Positions 18,037 through 26,453 of a stretch of DNA of 64,000 nt are shown here, in pieces. Numbering within the stretch: the stretch's first letter is position 1; the number at the start of each line of letters is the position of its first letter. The notes beneath the pieces were generated by a model. That model did no database searches. It had not been told where the DNA came from and saw nothing but the letters and a program-made list of their open reading frames with translations. A program made the position numbers and the translations under genes. The stretch is taken from contig CBDATE010000007.1 of assembly GCA_965199815.1 (NCBI GenBank), forward strand, positions 21,733-85,732, read 5' to 3'. Origin of the DNA: Azotimanducus sp965199815. Its GTDB lineage: Bacteria; Pseudomonadota; Gammaproteobacteria; Pseudomonadales; Azotimanducaceae.

Positions 18037-19584
18037 ATGAAGAAGAAGCTTCCCATCGGCATTCAGACCTTCCGCGAGATTCGCGAGGAGGGGTACTACT
18101 ATGTGGACAAGACCGCGTGGGCGCAGCGGCTGCAGGCGGAGGGGAAGCATTACTTCCTGTCGCGTCCGCGACGCTTCGGCAAGAGTTTGTTCCTTGATAC
18201 GTTGAAGGAACTGTTCGAGGGCAATGAGGAGCTGTTCAGGGGGCTGGCCATCCACGGGGACTGGGACTGGTCGGTGCGCTATCCGGTGGTGCGGCTCGAC
18301 TTCGGAGGAAGTAACTTTGATGAGCTCGGGTCCGTACATACAAACTTGATGGCGCAATTGGCGCGTACCGAGCGCCGGGCGCAGGTGGTCGCCGAATCCG
18401 ATACGCCCGCCGAACGCTTTGCAGATTTGCTGGAAGCCCTGCATGAGCACACGGGTCAGCGCGTGGTGGTGCTGGTGGATGAATACGACAAGCCCATCCT
18501 GGATGCGCTGGAGACACCGGAGGTGGCGCGCGCCAATCGCAACTTCCTGCGCGGGCTTTACTCGAATATCAAGGCTTGCGACGCACACATCAAGTTCACC
18601 TTCCTTACGGGCGTGAGCAAGTTCTCCAAGGTCAGCCTGTTTTCGGGGCTCAATAATCTGAAAGACATCACCCTTGACCCGCGCTACTCCGCCATCTGTG
18701 GCTATACCGATCAGGAGTTGGATGAGGTGTTCGCTGCGGAACTGCCCGGCCTCGACCGGCAGGCTATCCGCGACTGGTACAACGGCTACAACTGGCTTGG
18801 CAGGGAGAGTGTGTACAACCCCTTTGATGTATTGCTGCTGTTCGACTGCCACGAATTCGATTCCTGGTGGTTCGAGACCGGTTCTCCGACCTTCCTGATC
18901 GATATGCTGGTCAAGCGCGGGGTCAGCCCACTGAAGCTGGACGGCATGTTTGCCGACAAAAAGCTGCTGTCCACCTTTGATGTGGACGACATGGCCACCG
19001 AGGCGCTGCTGTTCCAGACGGGGTACCTGACCATCAAGGAGGTTGATCAGGACGAGGACGGCACTGATTACCGGCTGGGCTATCCGAATCGTGAGGTACG
19101 CCTGAGTCTGAACAAGGCGCTGCTGGAGCAGCTGACGGGGAAGAGCACTCACAGTGCAGACGCGAAGCGGTTGCGCGAGTTGCTGGCGGCGGGCGACACC
19201 GATGGACTCGAGGCGCACCTTGAAGCCTTCTACGACAACATTCCGTACGAATGGCACACCAACACCAACATGGCTCGCTTCGAGGGATACTTTGCGAGCG
19301 TGTTCTATGCCCATTTCGCGGCTGCTCTGGGTTCTGCCACCATCACGGTGGAGGACAGCAGCAGTCGTGGGCGGGCTGACCTGACGGTACGCCTTGCCGA
19401 ACGGGTGTACATCTTCGAGTTCAAGGTGGTGGAGCGAGCCGGGGCAGGCGCGGCCATGGCGCAGCTGCGTGAGCGCAACTATGCGAACAAGTACCAGATG
19501 CTCGGCAAGCCGATACATCTGGTAGCGGTCGAGTTCAGCAGCACATCGCGCAATCTGGTGAGATTCAAGGCAGAGCGGGCATGA
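18037..19584 (+). CDS. AAA-ATPase-like / PD-(D/E)XK nuclease-superfamily protein, array copy 4
   Basis: The last unit is intact at 515 residues, with RPRRFGKS, LVDEYD and the C-terminal D-ExK core. It matches copy 3 at 88-137 (ARTERRAQVVAESDTPAERF) but copy 1 at about 209-230 (KDITLDPRYSAICGYTDQE) and 266-278 (LLLFDCHEFDSWWF). It alone has SNIKACDAH at about 176-184, where the others have AVIKDSDAH. It ends at TGA 19582-19584 followed by CCCCC; no clear terminator separates it from the convergent ABC exporter gene, 48 bases away. Confidence 0.85.
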   Translation: MKKKLPIGIQTFREIREEGYYYVDKTAWAQRLQAEGKHYFLSRPRRFGKSLFLDTLKELFEGNEELFRGLAIHGDWDWSVRYPVVRLDFGGSNFDELGSVHTNLMAQLARTERRAQVVAESDTPAERFADLLEALHEHTGQRVVVLVDEYDKPILDALETPEVARANRNFLRGLYSNIKACDAHIKFTFLTGVSKFSKVSLFSGLNNLKDITLDPRYSAICGYTDQELDEVFAAELPGLDRQAIRDWYNGYNWLGRESVYNPFDVLLLFDCHEFDSWWFETGSPTFLIDMLVKRGVSPLKLDGMFADKKLLSTFDVDDMATEALLFQTGYLTIKEVDQDEDGTDYRLGYPNREVRLSLNKALLEQLTGKSTHSADAKRLRELLAAGDTDGLEAHLEAFYDNIPYEWHTNTNMARFEGYFASVFYAHFAAALGSATITVEDSSSRGRADLTVRLAERVYIFEFKVVERAGAGAAMAQLRERNYANKYQMLGKPIHLVAVEFSSTSRNLVRFKAERA

Positions 19585-19632
19585 CCCCCCGTATTCCGGT
19601 TGGTAGCCGGTCGGAAGCATATTCCCGATGCG

Positions 19633-21552
19633 TCATGTTGGAGGAGAGCCGCTGCCCGAGGCCAGTGCCCCGCTCGCCCGAGTTTCGTGGTCGACAAACT
19701 GGAGCTGATGGAGCGTGGCATAGAGTCCATTCTGGCGCAGCAGTGTCTCGTGCGAACCAATTTCCTCGATGCGTCCTTGATGCAGCACCATGACGCGGTC
19801 GGCTTCCTGAATGGTTTGCAGTCGGTGCGCGATGAGGATGGAGGTGCGGTCACGCGTCAATTCTCTGAGTGCGGTTTGAATCAGGCCTTCGGTTTGCGTG
19901 TCTATGTTGGATGTGGCTTCGTCGAGGACGAGAATTTCCGGGTCTGCCGCGAGCACCCTGGCAAACGCCAGCAACTGCCTCTGTCCTTGCGAGAGATTTC
20001 GGCCGCGTTCCGAGAGTTCAGTGTCGTAGCCGCGTGGCAACTCACTGATGAATCCGTGTGCGCCCACCCGCTCCGCAGCCTGCCGGGCATGTTCTCGCGT
20101 CACCTTGGGATTGGAAAGCGCGATGTTGTGATAGACGGAGCCGGCAAAGACATGAAAATCCTGTAGCACCACGCCGATGCGTGTGCGCAGGTCGCGCGTG
20201 TGCACCTGATTCAGGTCTATGTCGTCAAGGAAGATGCGCCCGTCTTCAAGGTCGTAGAAGCGTGCGAGCAGCCGGATCAGAGTGCTTTTGCCGGAGCCGG
20301 TCGGGCCCACTATGGCAAGCGATTCTGCGGGCGCGATTGACAGGGTGATGTCATGCAGCACTTGCGGGCCGCCGTAGCTGAAATCGAGATGGCGAAACTC
20401 GATGCGCCCTTCAAGTCTGGCGGGAAGTCGGGCAGGTTGCCGAGGTTCGTGTATGCGCTCGTCCCAGTCGAGCGCCTGGAATATGCGTTCGCCGCTGGCC
20501 ATGGCGCGGAACAGGAGGTTGGTCTGTTCTCCGAGCATGACGACGGGGTAGAACAGCATGTCGAGATAGCGCGTGAAGAGAATCAGCGCGCCGAGCGAAA
20601 TCTGTTCCTGAATGACGGCACCTCCGCCGTACCAGACCACGAAGCCCACGGCTGCGGCCGTCAATGAGTCGATAAACGCGTGATACAGCGTCTCGATGCG
20701 CATGGAGCGCGTTTCCCATTCGAGGTTTTCCCGGTTAATCTCCTGATAGCGTTGCAGGTTGGCCTGCTCGCGCCGCGAAAGTTGTACCACTGCCAGTCCG
20801 GCGAGATTTTCCTGCAGGTTCTGATTCAGCGCCGAGACGCTCTGGCGCACCTGACGAAAGAGCACTCTCGAAGCGCGTCGAAACAGGGCGGTGACCAGGC
20901 CGACCAGAGGCAGGACGCACAGCAGCAGGAGCGTCAGCCCGGTATCGATTGACAGCATAATGACCAGTGCGATGAAGAAGGGCACGAACTCGCCGATCAG
21001 GCTGCCGAGGCCGCGAAAGGACTCGAACAGCGCTTCGATGTCGTTGGTTACCCGCGTCATGACGCGGCCAACCTTGACGTTGTCATAAAACGAAGCGGGT
21101 CGCGTCAGCAGGTGCCTGAAGAGATCCCGCCTGAGATCGCGCAGGCCGCCGAGCACACTGTGTGTGAGCGTCATGGTGTGTTGATGGCGAAGCACCGCCC
21201 AGGCAAGTTGCAACAGGCCGTACAGGAGGCAGGCTGCGGCAATCGGCGACCACCCGAACAGCCGCGATATCCACTCGCTGAGCCACAGCATTCCGAGCGA
21301 AGGTGTCTGTTGCGTACCGAGGATGATGTGGTCTATGACTACCACGGTCAACACGATGGGCATGAGCACCGCACACAGGGAGGCGAGCAGCACCAGTAGG
21401 GTGCTCACCAGAAGCCTTTTGCGATAGGGCTCGAGCCAGTGCCAGAGCCGCGCGAGCAGTTTCAGGTTCAGCAGCTCGCCGGAAATATCGGCCTCGAAGA
21501 CGGAGTGGTCGTGAACCCCGGTGCGATCATTCATGGCGGTGCGATTGCTCAT
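19633..21552 (-). CDS. ABC exporter half-transporter with canonical ATPase site (MdlB/SmdB-like)
   Basis: A fused membrane and ATPase protein of about 639 residues. It has six predicted helices in the first 320 residues (LLVSTLLVLLASLCAVLMPI, FFIALVIMLSIDTGLTLLLL). The nucleotide-binding domain has Walker A IVGPTGSGKSTLIR, Q-loop VLQDFHVF, signature NLSQGQRQLLAFARVL, and Walker B LVLDEATSNIDTQTE with the catalytic glutamate. ATG at 21552 overlaps the stop of the upstream partner (ATGA), so the two are translationally coupled. The pair resembles MdlAB/SmdAB multidrug-type heterodimers. The substrate is unknown. An ATG at 21576 would add eight residues within the partner gene. Confidence 0.9.
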   Translation of the reverse strand: MSNRTAMNDRTGVHDHSVFEADISGELLNLKLLARLWHWLEPYRKRLLVSTLLVLLASLCAVLMPIVLTVVVIDHIILGTQQTPSLGMLWLSEWISRLFGWSPIAAACLLYGLLQLAWAVLRHQHTMTLTHSVLGGLRDLRRDLFRHLLTRPASFYDNVKVGRVMTRVTNDIEALFESFRGLGSLIGEFVPFFIALVIMLSIDTGLTLLLLCVLPLVGLVTALFRRASRVLFRQVRQSVSALNQNLQENLAGLAVVQLSRREQANLQRYQEINRENLEWETRSMRIETLYHAFIDSLTAAAVGFVVWYGGGAVIQEQISLGALILFTRYLDMLFYPVVMLGEQTNLLFRAMASGERIFQALDWDERIHEPRQPARLPARLEGRIEFRHLDFSYGGPQVLHDITLSIAPAESLAIVGPTGSGKSTLIRLLARFYDLEDGRIFLDDIDLNQVHTRDLRTRIGVVLQDFHVFAGSVYHNIALSNPKVTREHARQAAERVGAHGFISELPRGYDTELSERGRNLSQGQRQLLAFARVLAADPEILVLDEATSNIDTQTEGLIQTALRELTRDRTSILIAHRLQTIQEADRVMVLHQGRIEEIGSHETLLRQNGLYATLHQLQFVDHETRASGALASGSGSPPT

Positions 21553-23315
21553 GTCCGGGTGCTCACCTGTTCCCACACCGAATCCACATCCTGCCGGCCT
21601 TCCCGTTGCAGCATCTCCAGTGCGGCGAACAGCCCGCCCCTGGCGAGCAGCCCGGCGGGTGAGCCGAGTTCGACGATGCGCCCCTGATCGAGTATGACGA
21701 CGCGGTCTGCATGTCGGGCGGTGGATACCCGATGCGATACCAGCAGCGTGGTCTTGCCATGCCTGAGCGTACGCAAACCCGCCAGAATGCGATCTTCCGT
21801 TTGCGTATCCACGCTCGCAAAACAGTCGTCGAGAGCCAGCACCGGGGCATCGCGAATGAGTCCGCGCGCCAGCGTGGCGCGCTGCTTCTGGCCGCCCGAC
21901 AGGGTCGTGCCACGTTCGCCGATGATCGTGTCCATCTGCTCGGGAAGCTCGCGTATGGTGTGCGCAAGCGCAGCTGCCTCCGATGCCTGCCAGAGCGCAT
22001 CATCAGCCCTGTTCATGTTGTCATAGGTGAGGTTGTTTCGCAGCGCCTCTGCGAACAGGAAGGCATCCTGAGGCACGAGTACCACCTGCTGCCTCAGGTA
22101 CGCCAGTGGATAGTCACGCAGCGCGTGGCCATCGAGCAGGATGCTGCTCTCGCGAGTGTCGAGCAATCGCACCAGCAGACTGAGAAAGGTGGACTTGCCG
22201 GCACCGACGCGCCCCATCAACGCGATGATTTCCCCTGATGCAATGTCGAGAGAGAGGTCATCGAGCGCTTTCGTGCGCGTTCCCGGGTAGGCGTAGCTCA
22301 GATGTCTGACGCTGATGTGTCCGCGAATCTCCTGCGGTGTGCCTGCTTTCGACTGATCGGGAATCTCCGCATCGAGATCGAACACCTCGAACAGCCTGGT
22401 GGAGGCCACCGCGCCGCGCTGAATCAGGTTCACGAGGAATCCGGCGACACGGAAGGGTTGTACGACCATGTTGAGGTACATCACAAAGGCGAGCAGCGTA
22501 CCGATACTGATCTCTTCGTTGAGCGCCATGGTGCCGCCAACGCCGAGCACGATGAGCGTGGAAATGGCGGCGAGACTCGGCATCCACGAGGTCATGTGCG
22601 AGTTGATCGCCGCCTGCTCGTGGAATGCGTCGGCATAGGCCTGGTTGGTGCGTGCGAAACGGGTGAGTTCATGCTCTTCCTGCACCATGGCCTGAATGGT
22701 ACGTATGCCGGAGAGCGACTCCTGCACATGCGCGCTGAGGTCTGACAGGCGCTCCTGAACCTGTGCCGAGGCGATTCCCATGCGTCTGGAGGCGTACCAG
22801 GCGTGAATGACGACAAACGGCAGGGGAGGCAGTACCGCAAGCGTGAGCAGCGGCGACAGATAGAGCATGTAGCTGAAGCCGACCAGCGTGGCAAACAGCA
22901 GGATGACCAACAGGATGGTGCCCATGGAGAAGAGTCGCTGGAGCAGCGCGATGTCCGCTACCGCGCGCGTCATCATGTCGCCAATAGTGTGCCGGTTGAA
23001 AAAGTGCACCCCCTGCTGCTGCAAGCACTGGTAGAAGCGTTCACGCAGGTCGAAGGCGACGCGCAGGCCGACGAGGCGCACGGTCATGCGCGCGCAGCTG
23101 ACCACGCCGAATCGTCCGAACACCGCGGCGAAGATGGCAAGCACCAGCAGCGCCACATCCGTGTTGCCTGCGGACAGTCGATCAATCGCGCGCGCGAGCA
23201 GCAGAGGTACGCTGCCTTCAAGCACACGGGCGACGAAGAACGCCGAGATGCCGAGGATCAGCAGCCAGCGATTCTTGACGACATAGGTACGCAGCCGCAG
23301 GAGCGATCTCAGCAC
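21549..23315 (-). CDS. ABC exporter half-transporter with degenerate ATPase site (MdlA/SmdA-like)
   Basis: The 588-residue partner of the following gene. The N-terminal membrane domain (WLLILGISAFFVARVLEGS, TILLVILLFATLVGFSYMLY) is followed by Walker A LMGRVGAGKSTFLS, Q-loop LVPQDAFLF and signature TTLSGGQKQRATLARGL. Walker B VLALDDCFASVDTQTE has Asp where the catalytic Glu is expected. One degenerate and one canonical site is the known arrangement of asymmetric heterodimeric exporters. GTG at 23315 overlaps the stop of the FemAB-like gene by seven bases, so the three genes form one minus-strand operon. Confidence 0.9.
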   Translation of the reverse strand: MLRSLLRLRTYVVKNRWLLILGISAFFVARVLEGSVPLLLARAIDRLSAGNTDVALLVLAIFAAVFGRFGVVSCARMTVRLVGLRVAFDLRERFYQCLQQQGVHFFNRHTIGDMMTRAVADIALLQRLFSMGTILLVILLFATLVGFSYMLYLSPLLTLAVLPPLPFVVIHAWYASRRMGIASAQVQERLSDLSAHVQESLSGIRTIQAMVQEEHELTRFARTNQAYADAFHEQAAINSHMTSWMPSLAAISTLIVLGVGGTMALNEEISIGTLLAFVMYLNMVVQPFRVAGFLVNLIQRGAVASTRLFEVFDLDAEIPDQSKAGTPQEIRGHISVRHLSYAYPGTRTKALDDLSLDIASGEIIALMGRVGAGKSTFLSLLVRLLDTRESSILLDGHALRDYPLAYLRQQVVLVPQDAFLFAEALRNNLTYDNMNRADDALWQASEAAALAHTIRELPEQMDTIIGERGTTLSGGQKQRATLARGLIRDAPVLALDDCFASVDTQTEDRILAGLRTLRHGKTTLLVSHRVSTARHADRVVILDQGRIVELGSPAGLLARGGLFAALEMLQREGRQDVDSVWEQVSTRT

Positions 23316-24574
23316 TCGGCGACTTCCGGATGCTTGCGAAACGGCACATGCTCCAGAAGCTCATGCAGGTGTTCCTCGATGTGCGCGCGCTCGTGCTCGA
23401 GGTAGCTCTCGAGCGCGGTGCGCAATCCCTGATGGGCAATCCAGTGTGCGCTGTAGGTAAGGCTTGGCACATAGCCACGGGCGATCTTGTGCGCCCCCTG
23501 AGCACCGGCCTCAACTCGTTCGAGACCGGTGGCGATGGCGTAATCGATGGCCTGGTAATAACAGGCTTCGAAGTGCAGAAACTCGTGATCTTCCACGCAT
23601 CCCCAGTGGCGTCCATAGAGCACGGTGTCGCCAATGAAGTTGATCGCGGCGGCAATTTCGCGGGTGCCGCGCTTGCACAGGACGAGCAGGATGGACTCGG
23701 CCATGCGCTCTCCAACGAGGCTGAAGAATTCTCTGGTGAGATAGGGAATACCCCACTTGCGCGAGCCGGTGTCGAGATAACAGCGATAGAAGAAATCCCA
23801 GTGCGCCTCGCTGAGTTCACTGCCCGTCAGCCATTCGAAGGAAATGCCCGCCGCCTGTATCGCGCGCCGTTCACGACGAATGTTCTTGCGCTTCCTCGCT
23901 GACAGGTCGGACAGGAAGTCTGCGAAGCTTCCATAGCCTCGGTTCTGCCAGTGAAACTGCTGGTCGATTCGTTGCAGCAGGCCTTGTTGGCCGAGTTCGT
24001 GCCATTCGGATTCGGTCGGGAAGGTGATGTGAAGACTTGATGCCTTGACCTGGCCCGCGAGCTGCCGTGCGGCGGCGAGCAGGCTTTCATGCAAGGGGCT
24101 GACGGGCGCGCCGGGGCGGATCAACAGGCGACTGCCCGTAGCTGGCGTAAAGGGTACGCTGCACTGGAGTTTCGGGTAGTAGCGTCCGCCCGCCCGGTGC
24201 AGCGCGTCCGCCCACGCATGATCGAAGACATACTCGCCCTGTGAGTGACTCTTCAGATAGAGCGGCATCACAGCGCGAACCGTTCCTTCTGCGGCTGCGT
24301 CGCGGGCCGATTGGTGATTGGCGTGAGCGACCAGATGCACCGGTTGCCAGCCGGTTTCTGCGCTCACGCTGCCGCTTGATTCAAGCGCTTCGAGAAAATC
24401 CCAGCGCAGGAAGGGATTGCCTGTGCGGGCAGGCTGTGCAGGGTGCTTCTGCCGACAGCTCTGGCTCGCTTCGCTGGCGCAGATATCCCACGCCGCTCTG
24501 GGAACTTCAGCAAGTCGTTGAACGACCTGAACGCTGATCGGCTCCGTCAAGGGTGACATATTGTGGCGAGGCAT
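23309..24574 (-). CDS. FemAB-like GNAT-fold acyltransferase (DUF482 family)
   Basis: A protein of about 420 residues matching the DUF482/FemAB-like family. It has GNPFLRWDFLEALESSGSVS with a downstream GWQPVHLVA, MPLYLKSHSQGEYVFDHAWA, YYPKLQCSVPFTPATGSRLL, and the C-terminal block RGYVPSLTYSAHWIAHQGLR. FemAB relatives transfer aminoacyl groups to peptidoglycan precursors; DUF482 members are poorly tested and the acceptor is unknown. It is the first gene of an operon with the heterodimeric ABC exporter. ATG at 24574 or 24559 are both possible starts. The long upstream gap holds a hairpin element. Confidence 0.8.
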   Translation of the reverse strand: MPRHNMSPLTEPISVQVVQRLAEVPRAAWDICASEASQSCRQKHPAQPARTGNPFLRWDFLEALESSGSVSAETGWQPVHLVAHANHQSARDAAAEGTVRAVMPLYLKSHSQGEYVFDHAWADALHRAGGRYYPKLQCSVPFTPATGSRLLIRPGAPVSPLHESLLAAARQLAGQVKASSLHITFPTESEWHELGQQGLLQRIDQQFHWQNRGYGSFADFLSDLSARKRKNIRRERRAIQAAGISFEWLTGSELSEAHWDFFYRCYLDTGSRKWGIPYLTREFFSLVGERMAESILLVLCKRGTREIAAAINFIGDTVLYGRHWGCVEDHEFLHFEACYYQAIDYAIATGLERVEAGAQGAHKIARGYVPSLTYSAHWIAHQGLRTALESYLEHERAHIEEHLHELLEHVPFRKHPEVAEC

Positions 24575-24647
24575 CGGGTAAAACGCTGTAGCTTAGCAAA
24601 GCAGTTGCCGGTGAGTGCCCGGGTTGCACACATAAGTTGATACTTGG

Positions 24648-24798
24648 TATGTTCTGATCAAGTCCATCCGTGGACTTGATCAGATTCGCAAATCAGAAGT
24701 ACGCTTCTGATTTGCTCGCAGATTCAATGCCTTACGGCACTGAATCTGGCGGCACATCCGTGTGCCGCACGGGAAACTCTATTTTTCAGAGTTTCCCT
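24648..24798 (+). repeat. Five-hairpin intergenic element, full copy
   Basis: The 361-base gap between two divergent genes holds five consecutive perfect or near-perfect inverted repeats. H1 is CTGATCAAGTCCA-TCCG-TGGACTTGATCAG (24654-24683), written here in separate arms. H2 has arms GCAAATCAGAAG around TACG (24688-24715). H3 has arms AGATTCA and TGAATCT around TGCC-TTAC-GGCA (24720-24747). H4 is GCGGCACA-TCCG-TGTGCCGC (24749-24768). H5 has arms GGGAAACTCT and AGAGTTTCCC (24771-24797). A second full copy lies inverted at 47613-47763. No protein gene is convincing inside it. The rest of the gap shows nothing else recognisable. Confidence 0.9.
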
Positions 24799-24935
24799 AT
24801 CGAGAGTCGCTGGCCGGATTCTGCGGCTATACTCTCCATGCTGATCCCGAGACCTTCCCGCAGGACGGCACAGGCTGATACAGGACACGAGCGTCGATTC
24901 GCTCCATTCACGACATATAACCGGAGAATACTTCC

Positions 24936-25694
24936 ATGGATTTACAGTTGAAAGGCAGCAAGGCATTGATTACCGGAGGTTCCAAGGGTATCGGGCTGGC
25001 CATTGCCGAAGCCTTTGCCAATGAAGGCTGCCATGTCGCCATCTGCTCACGCAGCCAGAGCAATGTGGACTCGGCGTTGGCGGCGCTGTCCGGCAAGGGG
25101 GTGGCGGTGTATGGCGATGCCGTGGATATTGGTGATGCCGACGCGCTCGGGAAGTGGGTTGGGGCTGCCGCCGATGCACTCGGCGGCATAGATACCTTCG
25201 TTTCCAACGCTACCGGCCCCGGCGGTGCGGACGAAAACGCCTGGACGGGCGGTTTGACGCATGACATCTTCGGGTTGACGCGCGGTGTCGCGGCTGCGAT
25301 GCCTCATCTGCAACGCTCGCAGAATGCCAGCGTAGTCGCTATTTCCTCGACTGCGGCGCTGGAGAAGTTCATCGCCGCCATGCCGTATAACGCCATGAAA
25401 GCGGCCGTCCTGCAACATGCCGGGGCGCTGGCCTTCGATCTGGCACCCAAGGGAATTCGCGTGAACTCGGTCAGCCCCGGCCCGATCTTCATAGGGGGCG
25501 GTTCCTGGGACCGGATCAAGCAAGGCATGCCGACTCTCTATGAGAGCACACTGTCGCAGATTCCACTCGGGCGCATGGGCACAGCGGCAGAAGTCGCGGC
25601 GCAGGTGGTATTTCTGGCGAGTCCACTGGCCGGCTTCACGACCGGCACCAACGTGATCGTGGACGGGGGTCTCACCAAGCGCATTCAGTTTTAG
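24936..25694 (+). CDS. Short-chain dehydrogenase/reductase
   Basis: A classical 252-residue SDR. The cofactor motif TGGSKGIGLAIAEAF lies at about 12-26. RSQSNVDSAL suggests NADP preference. The catalytic set is Ser in VVAISSTAAL, then PYNAMKAAVLQHA with the YxxxK pair, and the C-terminal GTNVIVDGGLTKRIQF. Its role is probably beta-hydroxyacyl or alcohol oxidation; the substrate is not visible. A GGAG ribosome binding site lies upstream of ATG 24936. It is followed after eight bases by the ThuA-like gene and then the LLM-type oxidoreductase, so the three look like one operon. Confidence 0.9.
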   Translation: MDLQLKGSKALITGGSKGIGLAIAEAFANEGCHVAICSRSQSNVDSALAALSGKGVAVYGDAVDIGDADALGKWVGAAADALGGIDTFVSNATGPGGADENAWTGGLTHDIFGLTRGVAAAMPHLQRSQNASVVAISSTAALEKFIAAMPYNAMKAAVLQHAGALAFDLAPKGIRVNSVSPGPIFIGGGSWDRIKQGMPTLYESTLSQIPLGRMGTAAEVAAQVVFLASPLAGFTTGTNVIVDGGLTKRIQF

Positions 25695-25702
25695 GCAGGC
25701 TC

Positions 25703-26452
25703 ATGAGCACAGCAAGCATTCAGGTGTACATGGTGGTCGCGGGCGACTACCACGATATGGATTTTGCGCGACTCGAACTGCTCGGGTTATTGGCGGAGAA
25801 CCAGCGCATTCGCGTCCATGTGGCAGAAAACTACCATGATCTTGATGCCATCAATGCCTGTGACTGGCTGCTCACCTATACCTGCAATCTTGTTCCCGAG
25901 GTCCGGGAACAACTCGCGCTGCGCGACTTTGTCGCTGGCGGCAAGAAATGGTTCGCCCTGCACGGTACCAACTCCATCCTCCGGTTCCTCGAAGATGGGC
26001 GGGTTGACAGCCCGGAGTCCGCGCCAATTTTCATGCAGACGCTTGGCACCCAGTTCATCGCGCATCCGCCGATTCAGCCCTTCAAGGTGCATCTGGCAGA
26101 CCCGGAGCACGAGCTGGTGCGGGGTATCGCAGAGTTCGAAACCGACGATGAACTCTATCTGTGTCGTGTACACGGGCCGCTGCACACGCTGCTCGATACC
26201 CGCTTTGTGGGCAAGGCGACCGGCTTTGTGGAGGAGGACTGGAGCGAGGATGTCTCGCATCCCGTCTATTACATCAAGAAGATCGGTGCTGGCGAAGTGC
26301 TCTACCTCAATCTCGGCCATTGCCGTGGCCATTACGACATGCAGCCCGTCATGGAGTATTACCCGAAGATCGAGCGCGGGAGTTGGGAGAAGCCCGAGTA
26401 CTACGAACTCCTGCGTCGCGGGATGGACTACTGTACCAAGGGAGTGGTCTGA
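25703..26452 (+). CDS. ThuA-like (glutamine amidotransferase-fold) protein
   Basis: A 249-residue product matching the ThuA-like family. It has VVAGDYHDMDFARLELLGLL, DWLLTYTCNLVPEV, GGKKWFALHGTNSILRF, and later HPVYYIKKIGAGEVLYLNLGH, a metal or catalytic-like strand near the C terminus. ThuA-like proteins occur with sugar and secondary-metabolite catabolic genes and their reactions vary; no specific reaction can be given here. ATG at 25703 follows the SDR stop by eight bases. The TGA at 26450-26452 is one base before the ATG of the next gene, so translation is probably coupled. Confidence 0.8.
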   Translation: MSTASIQVYMVVAGDYHDMDFARLELLGLLAENQRIRVHVAENYHDLDAINACDWLLTYTCNLVPEVREQLALRDFVAGGKKWFALHGTNSILRFLEDGRVDSPESAPIFMQTLGTQFIAHPPIQPFKVHLADPEHELVRGIAEFETDDELYLCRVHGPLHTLLDTRFVGKATGFVEEDWSEDVSHPVYYIKKIGAGEVLYLNLGHCRGHYDMQPVMEYYPKIERGSWEKPEYYELLRRGMDYCTKGVV

Positions 26453-26453
26453 T

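Larger units (their letters stand above)
13288..19584 (+). repeat. Four-unit tandem gene array, unit length 1,576 bp
   Basis: Start codons fall at 13308, 14884, 16460 and 18037. The steps are 1,576, 1,576 and 1,577 bases, and the extra base in the third step is the frameshift in copy 3. Each unit is one 1,548-bp gene plus a 28-bp spacer (CCTTGGTGATTTACGGTATC followed by GACAGACC). The spacer is identical at all three internal junctions. Homology begins about 20 bases before copy 1 and stops at the end of copy 4. Central parts of the units differ in a mosaic pattern; the ends are nearly identical. Confidence 0.95.

Noticed and set aside
13401..19620. Long antisense reading frames of about 490-540 residues on the minus strand across all four array copies
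   Set aside because: They are shadows of the plus-strand genes, recur identically because the genes are duplicated, and show no domain motifs, whereas the plus strand has clear ATPase and nuclease motifs.
24670..24951. Small protein beginning MDLIRFANQKYASD inside the hairpin element, and the same prefix at 47740
   Set aside because: The shared residues come entirely from the repeat element, and the same sequence appears as a prefix of an unrelated gene; no coding signature.
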